Shown: positions 23,005-34,833, numbered from the stretch's first letter. The stretch is DNA of 64,000 nt from Escallonia rubra (GCA_033065855.1 JAVXUO010001396.1:52501-116500); one strand, 5' to 3'. Made by a program: numbers and translations. Notes: a model not told the origin generated them from the letters alone.

Positions 23005-24215
23005 TGATTGGTCAGATCATTTTTCACCTTTTTTTAAAGTTCGTGCGCTACATAATATAGCGGACGGTACTTTTGACGAATATATCCCTCGTCCACGCAA
23101 TTGATTATGAAGCTAAACTGTTCGTCCGCTGCATAATGTAGCAGGCGAAATATTAAACCTACACTTCGCCCATTCAATCACTTCCATCTCTCTATATCTC
23201 TTTCATGTGAACTACTAGCCTCCCTACAACCCACTTCCATCATCGTCGGCCAGAGAAAGGCTAGGGGTATAGCACCGCCGCCCCTATAGTCTCGGCATCG
23301 TCGACACTGCCACCACATTTGCCTGACAACCCACCTCCATAATCGCCAGCAACTTCTGGGAGAGATTGGATGACATTGATAGCTGTGTCGCCGCCGCTAT
23401 AATCGGCAAGATCGTCACATTTCTTCCAACTATTTCAAAGATTTTATCAAGATATCTTCTAGAGAATTTTTCAAAATTTTCTTCCAACTTGTTTTTCTCT
23501 AGGATTTGTTCTAATTTAATTGAACTTAGATCCACATATGTTTGAGCTTTAGATGGTGATGGTTGTCGGCATAGGTTCGGATGATGGTGGTTAGGGGGCG
23601 ACAAGTGTTCGGATGGTGGTGGTTGGGGGTGGCAGGGTTTTATTTTTATATTTTGATTTTTAATACAAGCAATTGCTTCTTCTTCTCGATACTGGTGTTA
23701 GAGAGGTAGTGGTGTTGTGTGATAGTGATGCTATTTTGGCTGAAGGATTATGGGTTTGTTGGTTGTGACTGGAGTGGCGTGGTGGTCCTTCAATGGTGGT
23801 GGCAGTTGTGGGTTTGTTGATGGCAAAAGACATTGTTTTGCCTCATCTGCATATTACAGAGAGATAAAAGGCAAAAGACATTGCTTCGGTTGATTTGAAA
23901 ATACAGAGAACAACTTAACTGAATCACGAAATTTTTGTTTGTCTTAACTAAAACGCAAAACCCAGAATACTCAAAGGCAGAACCCAAGACAGAACGAAAT
24001 TCGCCAGCTACATTATGTCGTGGACAGTCCAGTTAATTTGCAGCATTCGAGGAGCAATCTGGTAAAAAAAATATCATCCGCTACATAATGTAGCGGACAA
24101 CGGGAAATTTTAAAGAAAAGTTAAATCTGACCCGTCCATCGTGATAGATGAACGACTAGATGACGTTGACAACTTGACTGAAGTTGTGAGTGTGAACAAC
24201 GGATCAACACTCATA
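23005..24215. mobile_element. Element C: non-autonomous relative of element B
   Basis: Both ends carry a GGTCAGAT word, an A/T-rich stretch and CCGCTACATAATGTAGCGG-type motifs in inverted orientation (23010-23140 and about 24000-24195). The right end adds a CGTCCATC/GATGAACG hairpin and stops at a TA/CA/GA microsatellite. The interior (23200-23990) has G/T-rich text but no transposase. It lies about 700 bp upstream of the SPX3 start codon. Confidence 0.65.
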
Positions 24216-24240
24216 TATATATACACACACACACACAGAC

Positions 24241-24282
<42 letters not shown>
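24211..24282. repeat. Compound TA/CA/GACA/GA microsatellite
   Basis: Successive TA, AC, AGAC and (GA)n runs at the right edge of element C. Confidence 0.95.
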
Positions 24283-24284
<2 letters not shown>

Positions 24285-24696
24285 TGCACCGCATAGCCAC
24301 GTTGTTGGAGCCCACGGGCGGAACAGAGCATGCCGTAGGAGTTAAAAATGCCAAATTCCCTTATTTGGGCTCCCCCGAAACCTCTTCCCACCACCATAAC
24401 TATAGCTTACCCATGCCCTTTTCACTTTTGCTGATTCTTCGGAGATTCCCACGAATATTATCCCCCTCCAAAGGATCCTTCTCTCACACAATCCCCCATA
24501 GTCATACACCCACACTACAACCTGTGTGATCACGACACGTACCCCCGAGCCCCCTCATTTTCGCCGCATCTACATGACAGCTCGTCTCCCTAGCCTTCCC
24601 ACCACCTACTTTCACATTAACTAGAACCCAAGAAAGTCATCCAGTCTCCTTCCTAGTCATAGGTCTCAAGCAAAGCAAAGACTGTATGCAATAACC

Positions 24697-24704
24697 GAAT
24701 ATGC
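24697..24704 (+). promoter_or_regulatory. P1BS-type PHR1-binding site
   Basis: GAATATGC fits GNATATNC, the site bound by PHR1-class MYB factors under phosphate starvation. It is about 220 bp upstream of the SPX3 start codon. Confidence 0.6.
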
Positions 24705-24771
24705 CGGGAATTCTCTTACTTCAACGGCTCCTTTATTACCTTTTTCTAACTGCCACTTCATCACACGCCAA

Positions 24772-24779
24772 GCATATGC
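24772..24779 (+). promoter_or_regulatory. P1BS-type PHR1-binding site (perfect palindrome)
   Basis: GCATATGC fits GNATATNC and is a perfect palindrome, about 145 bp upstream of the SPX3 start codon. Known SPX3 genes are induced by phosphate starvation through such sites. Confidence 0.7.
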
Positions 24780-24920
24780 TCTCTAGATATTCTCCATCTC
24801 TCCCCCGCATAAAACCCACCTAACTCGCACTTGCCTCCGTTACACACAAAATCTTTCCCTAAAACCGCAGCAAGTTCTGCGGGGAAGAAGAAGAAGAAGA
24901 GATCGCGGGCTGGGGGGTCG

Positions 24921-27054
24921 ATGAAGTTTGGGAAGAGACTGAAGCAGCAGATTCAGGAGACGCTGCCGGGTTGGCGCGACAAGTTCTTGTCGTACAAGGA
25001 TTTGAAGAAGCTCGTCCGGTTGATTTCCTCGGCGCCGCCGCTGTTGAACGGGTCGACGGAGTACGAGAAGACGGAGGCGGGATTCGTGTACTTGCTGAAC
25101 AATGAGATTGACAAGTTCAATGCCTTCTTCATGGAACAGGAGGAGGACTTCATTATCCGGCATAAGGTATATATATTCTCGCTGGTTTTACGTTTATTAA
25201 GAATCTGTTTGTAGGATATGCCAAACAAAGAACAGTACGGACTGGAGTAAAGTTGGTTTTTTAAATTTCTGATTAAATGAGTCAAACTTCAGTATAAATT
25301 GTTTGACCAAAATAACTCGGCGGACTGTTGAAGCAATATACATAAAGAAGTTGAAATGTGGGTCCGACTGAAAAGAATTTTAACCCAGATAAAAGAATTT
25401 CAACCTAACCCAAAGGGATCGGTTGAATTGGCAAGGAGCCTCGAAGAGTGACCTTGAGGTTCCGTGTTCGATTCTTCCCTCTCCCTAGGTTTATTCATAT
25501 ATGCAGTTCTATTATTTCTTAATTTGAGAAATTCAAAAAAAAAAAATTAATAATTTCAACCTAGTAACTTAATTTCAACTACTTAATGGTGCAGGAGTTG
25601 CAGCAGAGAATTAACAGGGTGATGGAGGAATGGGGACCAAATGGAACTCAGCCATCAGACACAGATTATAAAGGCGAAATGGCAAGGATCAGAAAAGATA
25701 TCGTTGATTTTCATGGCGAAATGGTGCTTATTATTAACTATAGTAATATCAATTTCACAGGTATATAGTCCATTATATTTCAACTCTTTTCCATTTTCTA
25801 AAGCCATTACAAGATTCTACGGCATGTTTAATTTGCTCTCTCGTTTTTGTTTATTGTTGCTTTTATTTCTATTCCAAAATTATTTTTTGTTACTGACCAT
25901 TCCAAATTATTGGAGCAATCTTTTCATAAATGGGCTAAATGCAACATATCTGACGGTGGGAGGAGATCATTTAACGTAACTAAGGGTGGCGATACTGTCA
26001 TACAACTTATGTGACCATGGAAGCAAAACCTCAAACGAACGCCAAAACTTGAGACCATAGGAATTATATTCCTTTTTTCCCTTTTCATCAATAAAGGGTC
26101 GTTTCCCGTTTCTTTTGTTATCCAAATATATGAGTAAGAACAATGAAAGAATATTATGTATGCATGAAAATAAGTAGCGAAGAGCCAAAATTCGCCTTTT
26201 TTCTTTTCTTTTCTTTTTTCCTTACCGTTGGATGCACTTTTAATGAATGGAATTGTAACCAAAAACCCTAAGACAAAAACTCTTGGTATGACTTTCACCT
26301 CAATCCTTTCAATTTCAAGTTTCACTTCACTGGCCTAGAGTGATCATCCTAGTCCATTTCTATCGAACTTTCATTGATTTGACTTTTCTGAGAATGTTTA
26401 GCCAACTTATCTAATTTGGTTGGAGGTTTGAATTGTTGTAGACAAGCTGTTAACACCATTTTGTTATGGAATGAATAGATTAGTTGTTAAATACTTGCTA
26501 AGTATTAAAAACAAGATCCAAAAGACTTGCACCTTAACCGCTCGCCTTGTGGGAGATCGCGCACCTTGCCTTGCGCCTTCTTCTTTTAAAACGTTGTTGT
26601 TATCACGCGCCTCGCTAACCTAAGTTGCTAGAACGAAGAAAATAAAAGAAATAAACTTTCAAAAACTAACACGTTACATTTTGTAGGATTGGCTAAGATC
26701 TTAAAGAAGTATGACAAGCAAACTGGAGGATTGCTGCGCTCGCCCTTCATTCAGAAGGTACTGCAGCAGCCTTTCTTCACAACTGATCTCATTTCAAAGC
26801 TTGTAAAAGAATGCGAAAGCACCATAGATGCATTGTTCCCAGAAACCAAAGAAGAAGGACTCCGAGGAGAGACTGAGATGATCACCGTCGCTGGAGAAGG
26901 AATTTTCAGGAATACAGTTGCCGCTCTACTTACAATGAAAGAGATTAGACGGGGCAGCTCTACCTACGGCCAATTTTCTCTGCCTCCTCTCAATTTGGCA
27001 GAGACTGATTTTATTCAGTCCTTTCAGTTAAACTCACCCATACCCATTATCTAA
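24921..27054 (+). CDS. SPX3: SPX domain-containing protein 3, join(24921..25166,25595..25760,26687..27054)
   Basis: This is a single-domain SPX protein of 259 aa. SPX1-3 type proteins sense inositol pyrophosphates and restrain PHR transcription factors when phosphate is plentiful. Exon 1 opens with [20 protein letters not shown] and SYKDLKKLV, continues to [21 protein letters not shown], exon 2 gives [19 protein letters not shown], and exon 3 gives [14 protein letters not shown] and [15 protein letters not shown]. Lysines in SYKDLKK and KILKKYDK sit where the phosphate-binding cluster lies. The end ([39 protein letters not shown]) is closest to Arabidopsis SPX3 as I recall it. Introns are GT-AG with matching phases. 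The MKFG start was preferred over an upstream in-frame Met at 24831 because MKFG is the family start. Intron 1 holds a SINE and intron 2 a dispersed repeat. The gene looks intact. Confidence 0.92.
25408..25551 (+). mobile_element. tRNA-derived SINE in SPX3 intron 1, with 12-bp target duplications
   Basis: A ~144-bp insert is bounded by AATTTCAACCTA at 25396-25407 and 25552-25563 (perfect). It has a tRNA-like head with an A-box-like TCGGTTGAATTGGCAAGG and a B-box-like GTTCGATTC, and an A-rich tail. It is in the sense orientation relative to SPX3. Confidence 0.82.
26143..26660 (+). repeat. Dispersed repeat in SPX3 intron 2 (copy 1)
   Basis: The blocks GAAAATAAGTAG...CAAAATTCGC, ACCGTTGGATG and ACCTTAACCGCTCGCCTTGTG...TTGCTAGAACG recur in the same order at 28765-29107 and 30997-31310, where the copy is split by a hAT element. 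The class of repeat is not recognised. Confidence 0.65.
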
Positions 27055-28764
27055 TGTCACTCACAGTTTGTGAAACTATATATTACACAGATGATGTTGC
27101 TGAATCATCCATGTTTGTGATAGAAAATTGTGATCAGAAATAATGATATACAGTAGCAGTTCCCAACACCCCGACAACCAAAACAAAACCCCGTCTTCTT
27201 CTGGGACATCATCCATTAGTATGCTGGTGATGAGCCTTTTGTTAGATCAGGGAACAATTTTGATTTTAAGAGCCAGGTCCAGGTAACCTTTCTGTTTTCC
27301 TGTTTCTTTCCTTCTAGAAAATATTGCTTGTTTTCTGTTCACATAACAGAACATGATCGGTAATAGGAGATATTAATTAAAGGAATGTCATCTTTGGACC
27401 AAGTAATCTACGTACCATGAGAATCCAGAAGAAAGGCTTAAGAACTCCTAAGAAAATTCATTCTTGGTTGTCATGAAAGGAAAAAGAATAGTGTCAAAGC
27501 AAGTTTCTTGATGCCAGAGCAATGCAAAATGTCGTTCAAGTTTGTGCCAACTGCCTTTACAGTCTACGCATGGAAACTTCTGCCAGCCAAGTCTTGGCCA
27601 AGTATAACTAAGCAGCAGCAGTCCTGGCCATATAGATCCATGCTTCACGTAGCGCTCGCTATGCGTGTGAATATTATGTTCTCTACTCCCTTTGAGCAAG
27701 GACCTTGCCCCTTAATCTGCTGGTCACAAAGGTTGACCTTTGAAAGTTTTCACCCAGAGCACACATTGAGCAGTGCTTAGTAGCGGCGTAGAGACAAGTA
27801 ACTTGGTCCTCCAGACATGACGTTTGCTATATTTTCAGTTATAAAACAGAGCATTTAAATTCATTAATAAGAAAATGTGTCATAAGATAATAATCTAAAG
27901 AGAGTCGGTCTACTTAAAAGTCTATCCAAAAAAATCTAACAAAAGAAGGGCCTACCTAATACAATGACAGAATTCTAATTGCAAATCAAATTACCTACAT
28001 CCAGGTGAAGTTGTCAAAGGCAAAACTAAATTATTTAAGTTTTTATAATAAAACAAATGCTCTAAACTTCCAAAGCATGCTAGAGCCTCTAATCACCACT
28101 ACACTTGTTGTAAGGGACAAAATAAATGAATAGGGTGAGCTCAAAGAGCCCAGTAAGGGAGAATCAAATATGGATAAAAAATAAATGAAACAATAATACA
28201 GAGTAAAAATTAAGCCGAAGCATTGACAAGCAAGTGACAACTAATCGGATGCTGCAACAAATAGAAGAAGCAAATGCTTAAAATGATCATTAAGTAGTCC
28301 TAAAGACTCAAATCGAGCACAAACTCCAGAGGTACAAAGCGCATACTGGGAGCGTAATAGTTGTAGTCACTAGGTGACTACAAAAGTCTTAAAAAGCCTC
28401 CCCGTTACGAAGGGTTGTTCGTCTTAATGATCATAATCGAATGCCAAAAAATTACGCAAATTAAACAAATTAGGGATTCATATTTGACCAGCTGAATCTC
28501 AGGACTATCCAATAACAAGGTGGCACTAATGGTGTAAGGTGAAGATGGGCAAAATAGATCAAAATCAACAAATTTCAGCATTGACCAACATAAGAAAGGT
28601 GTAAGGTGTAGGTGTAAGGTGTAATTTTGAACAAGAAATAAAGAGATTCTGATAAAGCACAAAACTGAAAAGTTGTAGAGGATTTCATAAGAATTTCAAT
28701 GTCCATGTACATAAAATACAAATCAATAGCAAATCGAAAAAGGCTGATCTGACAAGTGCATAAT
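27055..28764. other. SPX3 3' flank, no gene recognised
   Basis: The first few hundred bases probably hold the SPX3 3' untranslated region. Two overlapping open frames near 27448-27780 (90 and 83 codons) match no family I recognise and may be chance. A short GGTGTAAGGTGTA tandem lies near 28596-28622. Confidence 0.4.
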
Positions 28765-29107
28765 GAAAGAGTACTGCATATGAAAATAAGTAGTTAGGAG
28801 TCAAAATTCGCATTTTGCAGTTGATAAACAATGTTTAAATGGCTTTAACGGGGAGCGATGCACTTGTTTAGCTCTAGGGCGTAGAAAAAAGAGCGGTATA
28901 CTTGAAAGGTTTTTGCCTTGAGCAACAAAGGCTTACGCCTTTCACGCACGCATTTAACGCCTTTTGGCTAAGGCCCTCGCATTTGAGACATTATTAGAAC
29001 TCTATATTGTTTTAATTACATTTTGAGCATTATTTTTGTTGACCGTTGGATGTACTTCTGATGAAATGAAATTGTAATCAATAACCCTAACACAAATACG
29101 CTTGTCT
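28765..29107 (+). repeat. Dispersed repeat copy 2, left part
   Basis: It matches 26143-26290 in SPX3 intron 2, with an extra insert at about 28830-29035 (contains GCTTACGCCTTTCACGC) absent from the intron copy. Its right part resumes at 30997 after the hAT element. Confidence 0.6.
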
Positions 29108-29212
29108 GGTACATACTATCTAACCTTTCCTCTCGCTGTAATAGAAATTCTCAAGATGGCTACAATGTTAACAAAATGAAGATATATAGGACTCTTTCAG
29201 GAAATAGTAAAA

Positions 29213-29909
29213 GTGATGGATAAAAAGTGTAATAAATATTGGAGTGAACTGCCTATTGTTTTTGATGTGGCTACTTGTTTAGATCCTAGGTTAAAGTTGC
29301 ATGGCGTGAACGTCTCGATACACGAGATATTGAGATTAATGTGCTACCCACAAGCGGACACAACCGAATTCACAGCGAAAGTGAGCAAGACATTTGAGGA
29401 ACTGTTCAACCTCTATCGCAATTCTGCTAACGTGCACGGGAGAGCTTCATTATCGACTGCTGAGAGGTATTATGCGTCATACCTTAAGGGCTTTGAACAA
29501 CTAGTAGCAAGACAACTATCAGGTGAAGGTACTTCTAATTCGGCAGGTTCGTCTACTTTTTCCTCTTTTAATGAGATTGGTATATATTCCAATTCTGATT
29601 ATTATTCTGATTTATCAATGCAAGATTAATTTTTAAAATTTTTTGAAACAAAATCAAAACATGTATAAAACTTTATCCTAAATTGCACGGAATGTACTAC
29701 CGGTGCAAGCCTCCACGATTGTTTCAGAGTCGGCATTTTCAGCGAGCGGGAGGGTTTTGGATGACAGGAGGAGTCGTCTTAACCTCGAGTCGCTCGAGTT
29801 ATGTGTTTGTTGGAAGGATTATGTTGATGTGAAATACCGCGAGCATGATAAACCGATTGATGATAGGAAGAGCAGTGACTCGAACGTTGAAGTACTTATG
29901 GACGATTAG
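29213..29909 (+). pseudogene. hAT transposase C-terminal half
   Basis: The frame reads KYWSELPIVFDVATCLDPRL and ERYYASYLKGFEQLVARQLS, typical of the end of the RNase-H-like part of plant hAT transposases (hAT-like RNase-H domain). A stop at 29629 and a gap separate this from STIVSESAFSASGRVLDDRR (29703-29909), the hAT dimerisation motif with SESAFS and GRVLD. The catalytic N-terminal half is absent, so the copy is inactive. The missing half is present in the copy at 38158-39137. Confidence 0.8.
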
Positions 29910-29969
29910 GTAATTTCTTTTTATTTTCCTTTTCTCAAGTTTTTAGAATAAAAATTTTCACAAAATATA

Positions 29970-29972
29970 GTT

Positions 29973-30041
<69 letters not shown>

Positions 30042-30042
30042 A
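29970..30042. repeat. (CA)n(TA)n microsatellite
   Basis: About 40 bp CA followed by about 24 bp TA, inside hAT copy 1. Confidence 0.95.
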
Positions 30043-30996
30043 GTTTTTACAAGCAAGATAGATATTTTTTAATATATATAAAAAAAATAGGTAACTTCGC
30101 CTGTTTGTTTACAAGCAGCCAGTCCCAAGCCCGGATAAAATGAGGAGAGCCTATGAATACATTTATCTTCAATTTAACTCTATCAATTTAAATATCTGAA
30201 TGCTAGAAATATTATTGTATATACACATATTACTACATAGTTTACAGAAGTTATATCTTATTTATTGCTAATTGTTTATGTTGTTTTAGCTCAGTTTCTG
30301 TGTTAGATTTGTCAATTGGTGGTTCCTCTCTTCTTAGTTCTTCTTTCGTATTGTTTGGAGTTTTGACATTTTAAAAGTTTTCAGTCGAGATCATTGTACT
30401 GAAGCTCTCTAAATAGAGACTTTTCTTATCAAGCTGATTTTAGTTATAACAAAAGTAGTTTTTAGCTCTTGAAGCACTTAGACCTATGTGTTAGTGACTA
30501 AGATAGAAAGATAGCAATAGTCTTCAATTAGCTTTTGGGGATACATAGGGCTGCCTCATGTCAGAGCTGAACATGTAGAGAGATTGCAGAGAGGTTATTA
30601 TATGCAGGCCCTAATGCTAGAAAGATTATTGTATACACACATATTACTACATATATGTGTGCATGTCTAGGGCTTTTTTAGTTGCTTTACTTGCTTGAAT
30701 ACACATATATGTGGTAATATGTATACACACATTATTACATTAAAATTTGCTTACATAATAACAAGAAAATACCGCAATTAAAGTCTTTACTTTGAATAAC
30801 AAGAAATTAAATATAAAAAAAAAACACAGGTTGGGCCCGAGCCCGACCCAAACCCAGCCCTAAATATTGGGCCTAGGGCCAGGGCTTGGACTGGGCCTAG
30901 ATACCCCTCTTCTATGGCCTGGCCCGGCCCATTTCCCACCACAGTGGCCCGGCCTCGGCCCATTTTCACTTCTGGGCCGGTCCATTGACACTTCTA

Positions 30997-31275
30997 TTGG
31001 ATTTGATTGGAGGTTTGAATTGTTGAAGACAAGTTATTAACGTCATTTTGTTATGAAATGGATAGATTAGCTTTTGTTTACTTACTTTATACTCATAATA
31101 ACTTTTGTATGAGTAAATACTTGTTATTATTATATATATTAAAAATAAGATCAAAAGACTTACACCTTAACCGCTCGCCTTGTGGGAGATCGTGTGCCTC
31201 GCCTTGTGGGAGATCTTTCACCTTTTAAAACGTTGTTGTTATCACATGTCAAGCTAACCTAAGTTGCTAGAACGT

Positions 31276-31306
<31 letters not shown>

Positions 31307-31310
31307 GAAC
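30997..31310 (+). repeat. Dispersed repeat copy 2, right part
   Basis: It matches 26405-26640 (GGAGGTTTGAATTGTTG, GTCATTTTGTTATG, ACCTTAACCGCTCGCCTTGTG, TTGCTAGAACG). It carries a short internal duplication of CGCCTTGTGGGAGATC. Confidence 0.6.
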
Positions 31311-31619
31311 GAAAGGAAATTAAAGAATCTAAACCCTGGTGGTAAATTAGTCAATGCCCAAGTTTAGTTTGACATTATTGACTCTATTTCATCATTTATA
31401 GCTTCTTGTCATAGGGCAGAATCTCGAGAAGTTATGGCTTCTCGATAAGAAGAGGGTCATGTTCTACGTTATACCTATGAAAGTAATCACCTTCATTTCT
31501 ATCTCCCTCAACTATAAATGGTAGAAATCTGAACCATAGGATTTTTTTATCCTTGCGCTCTTACTTCTCCTTAGTTCACCACATTCCCCCCATTTCGAGA
31601 GTAGGGTGAACTTGATCTT

Positions 31620-32230
31620 CATTGACTATATCTTCATTTTTCTGTTTTCTAGAGAATAATTCTCAAAGAATTCTACATCTCTTGATTCCAAAATAATATT
31701 TTGGCTAACGGATTCCGTTGATTCCGTGGTTGAGAATCTATACGATTTGCTATGTTGAGCATAGCCTATGAAGACACATTCAATTGCCATTTGGGTTTTC
31801 TTGGATCGGTTAATCTTACTAATGCCCTACACCCCCACACCTTAAGGTGTCCAAGAGAAGGTTTTCTATTCTTCCATAACTCATAGGGTGTGACATTAAA
31901 AACTTTGTGGGGTATACGGTTAAGTATATATGTAGAAGTAATTAGTACTCCCCCCCCCCCCCCCAACACACACACACACTCTTAGGTTAATCAGAAGTAA
32001 GTAATAAGGTATTAACCATTTCTTGCAAGGTCCTATTTTTCCTCTCGGCTACACCATTCTGTTGTGGACTATAAGGAGCAGTAACTTGGTGTATGATACC
32101 CCATGCAGTCATTCTTCCACGTGTCACGAGTGGACTTAACAGCCTAAGCATGCCTTCCTTGAGCTCATCTACCTTGGCATCAACCCTACCTTCGGTCCTC
32201 AACGGATTGCTCTAGCTTGTTAAGCCACTC
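31620..32230 (-). pseudogene. Copia-type integrase fragment
   Basis: The minus strand reads HQVTAPYSPQQNGVAERKNR (integrase core end, with the Asn-Gly-Val-Ala-Glu signature), ITSTYILNRIPHKVFNVTPY, ELWKNRKPSLGHLKVWGCRA and then IECVFIGYAQHSKSYRFL. All are conserved in plant Copia polyproteins. A poly-C/poly-AC tract at about 31950-31980 breaks the frame. No gag-protease or reverse transcriptase domains are found in order, so this is a remnant. Confidence 0.82.
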
Positions 32231-32420
32231 CTTAATATCTACCATAGCAACCTCGCATCTGAACATGTGACCTTTCATGAAGATAGCATCACGAGACTTA
32301 CCTCGATCCTTCTTGCATGTGTTATCCTTTGTAATTATCCTCTCGTCCAAAACTTCATAAACGATGTCCTTGTCCATGCAAAACCGTCCTGATCTGATAC
32401 CACCTTTATTCACAGAGTTG
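32186..32420 (-). pseudogene. Retrotransposon primer-site and gag-start fragment
   Basis: The minus strand has TGGTATCAGATCAGG near 32400, like the initiator-Met-tRNA primer-binding site of LTR retrotransposons, then an open stretch (MDKDIVYEVLDERIITKDN ... VDIKEWLNKLEQSVEDR, VDAKVDELKEGMLRLL) resembling a gag start. It runs directly into integrase sequence at about 32140, so the middle is deleted or two elements are joined. Confidence 0.45.
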
Positions 32421-32429
32421 TAGATTCAC

Positions 32430-33130
32430 AAGCTAACCGTGGGCATTAGACAACTTCACCACCTACAAGTTGCTAATTCAGCCAAGCCAACACTGTAAAA
32501 TCTAAGAAAAGAGAGAGAAATCACACAAAGAGAATTGAAAGAGAAAGATGGATATTAATAACACTCAAGTACAATGCTAACTGATGATTTGGGCAAATAA
32601 GCCCATTCTAGTTATTGTCTCTCACCTGCACAGCTGATGGTTAAGATTAATATGATCCTACGGTGCAGAATGACAATTTTGAATATTTTATATAAAAAAA
32701 TTCTAGATATGTACAAGCTACCATACTATTTAAGAATTATCTATAAGGTACAAGAGAAACTAGAGTAGTCGTGAGTATTCTAGAGGGTGCCACGCAGTCC
32801 GTCCACTAAGCAATGACATGTTCGTCCAGTAAGCATCTGTATAAGGCATCTGCGCGAGAAAACCTCCAAAATATTGGAAGAATGGGACACAAAGCCCTCT
32901 TTTGGCCAGCCGTGCAAATAGGCTCCACTTGTGCCTTAGCTCTCTAGTTGGCCAGCCAAGCAAATAAGCTATATTTGTATGTTAGCTCTCTGCTTGGCCA
33001 ACCGTGCAGATCAGCTCCTTTGGCTCTATAATTTGTCTGTCGAGCAGATGAACTTCATGAGGCAACAGCGATTGCTGCTCAGCTATACATGGTCGATCAA
33101 ACATTGTTCTCATTGAATTTTTATTTGTCG
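32430..33130. repeat. LTR-like debris with a three-copy ~47-bp tandem
   Basis: Units TTGGCCAGCCGTGCAAATAG... TTAGCTCTCT occur at about 32898, 32949 and 32994 (the third begins TTGGCCAACCGTGCAGAT). The position, next to a primer-site-like motif, suggests LTR sequence, but no second LTR is seen. Confidence 0.45.
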
Positions 33131-33284
33131 CGGAGTAAGCCCCTTTTTTTGGTCAGAAATCTCGATTATTGATCTAATCGGTTGATTGATAGCTCGTTAA
33201 CCGACCACTAACTCCTTCCGCGTCCCCAAAGAGAAACAAGCTATGTCCATATTATTTTCCTAAAGCACATGAAATGGGAGGGAA

Positions 33285-33640
33285 ATGATATAAGGAAGAA
33301 TATGTGGCCACTCTTAGCGTACGCGTGACGCACTTGTGAGGCTAAGTCATACTATGGTTATGACACAGTTTATTTGGATTAGACATGTAACCTAGGTTAC
33401 TTCATGTCTCCTAATCAGATAAGTATCTTTACTCATCAAGGATCCCCTCTCGAGATAATTACCAAGTGGTTGTCTCTTCATAGGAAAAGGTAGTATCTCT
33501 TCACTATAATATGCATGCTAGGCATAAGGGTCAAGTACGTTTTTAGCCTCAATATTCATCAGTTGAGCTCTACTCTCTCGTAGTTGACTTAGGCATTAGA
33601 GATTCCTCACAGGATGAAGTCACCTTATCTTCTTTGTGTT
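33285..33640 (+). repeat. Possible LTR remnant
   Basis: The ending GTTGACTTAGGCATTAGAGATTCCTCACAGG resembles the TGACTTAGGCATCGGAG block common in LTRs of plant gypsy elements. No coding domains adjoin it. Confidence 0.3.
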
Positions 33641-34829
33641 ATGCATATCCGGATGCAAGCTCTTTGTAGGGTTGGTCCCCCTTGATTTTGTCCACAAAAC
33701 TCACATGATTCAAAAAAATTCAATGAGAAAAAGTATGTCTAATAAAAAAAGATGGCTACGAAGCTCAAGTAATTTGTGTCCACTTGGACCGAACTTAGCA
33801 TTAGATGTTAGTGCTTACAAGAAACCGATGGACTAATCTTGAAACTACTAGCTTTGTTGCATCCGGTTGAACTGCTCATATACTTTGGTCCTTTCCAAAA
33901 AACTCCTACCCTAACACCCCCCCCCCCCACCTTCTGACCCCCAGCCATATACCTTTTTTGGATTTTCCTCAAGACTTTCCACATAATAACACCAGAGTTA
34001 CAATGAAATGAATTATACATAGAAACATTGAAACCACAAACCCTTTTAAGACTGAAGTATTATCAAACAAGTTTTTTTGTGATAGCGCCTAACACCATAA
34101 AACATATACTTTAGCTATCTCCATATCAGAGAGTTTACAAACCATTACAGCTGACGCCACCCGACCATATTCCGGCCAAATTTCTCATGGGAATGATGAT
34201 GTGGCAACTTCTATAGGAGTTGGCAAAGCAAGTGAAAAAGTATCATAACCAATCAAATTCAATCACTAACCTAACCAACCACCGGCTACCTGAACTCCCG
34301 TCGCCATCTTGCCGCCAGACCTACATGCCTCTTCATCAAAATATAATCATCAACAATTAAACCAACCGATTACCATCAGCCCTAAAGTCAAGTCCACTGT
34401 TACCATAGATTTCATGCAAATTTAGAAAGGCTCAAACAAAACTTGGGTCTTATTTGTCACTGGAGGGAAAAAGGAAGGTAGGTGAAAAATAAGAACAGTT
34501 TTATAGTCGGATGGAATATGGTTGTCGCGACTGTGTGTGGTCATTCGTAGTTTTTTGTGGTGCATGGGTGGTGTTATAATGGTGTTGGTGGTGGGTGTTC
34601 TTCTGACCAACCTCTGTTATATGTGGTGTAGTGATGGCGGTGGCGACGGTATTGGGTGGCAATAGCGTGGTGGTTGTGGTACTTAGTTGTTTGGTTTTCT
34701 TGGGTGTTGTTGGTGAGCCAGTGAGAGTGGTGGTCGTCTGTCATGGTGGTTAGGGTGGTGGTAGTGGTGTCTTATGGTAGTCACGGGCTCATGGCGTTGT
34801 GGAAGGCAAATGTCAAACTAACAAATCTA

Positions 34830-34830
<1 letters not shown>
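33641..34830. other. Intergenic, no gene recognised
   Basis: It contains a C-run near 33918-33930 and a G/T-rich stretch (34500-34760). A 66-codon frame at 33636-33836 matches nothing I recognise. Confidence 0.4.

Positions 34831-34833
<3 letters not shown>

Larger units (their letters stand above)
29108..30996 (+). mobile_element. 5'-truncated hAT element (copy 1)
   Basis: The 3' end is TTGACACTTCTA (30985-30996), preceded by a GGGCC-rich subterminal region (30830-30980) that matches the inverted left end of the complete hAT at 37445-40314. Positions 29120-29165 and 30500-30760 also match that element in inverted orientation. The 5' part and left TIR are missing; the deletion also removed about 120 bp of the flanking dispersed repeat. 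It keeps the C-terminal half of the transposase, which copy 2 has lost. Confidence 0.75.

Noticed and set aside
25408..25551. A tRNA gene
   Set aside because: The A- and B-box-like words are present but no cloverleaf can be closed, and target duplications with an A-rich tail show it is a SINE.
27448..27780. A small protein gene downstream of SPX3
   Set aside because: Frames on both strands are open over the same stretch, with no recognisable domain or clear signals. It is more likely 3' flank.
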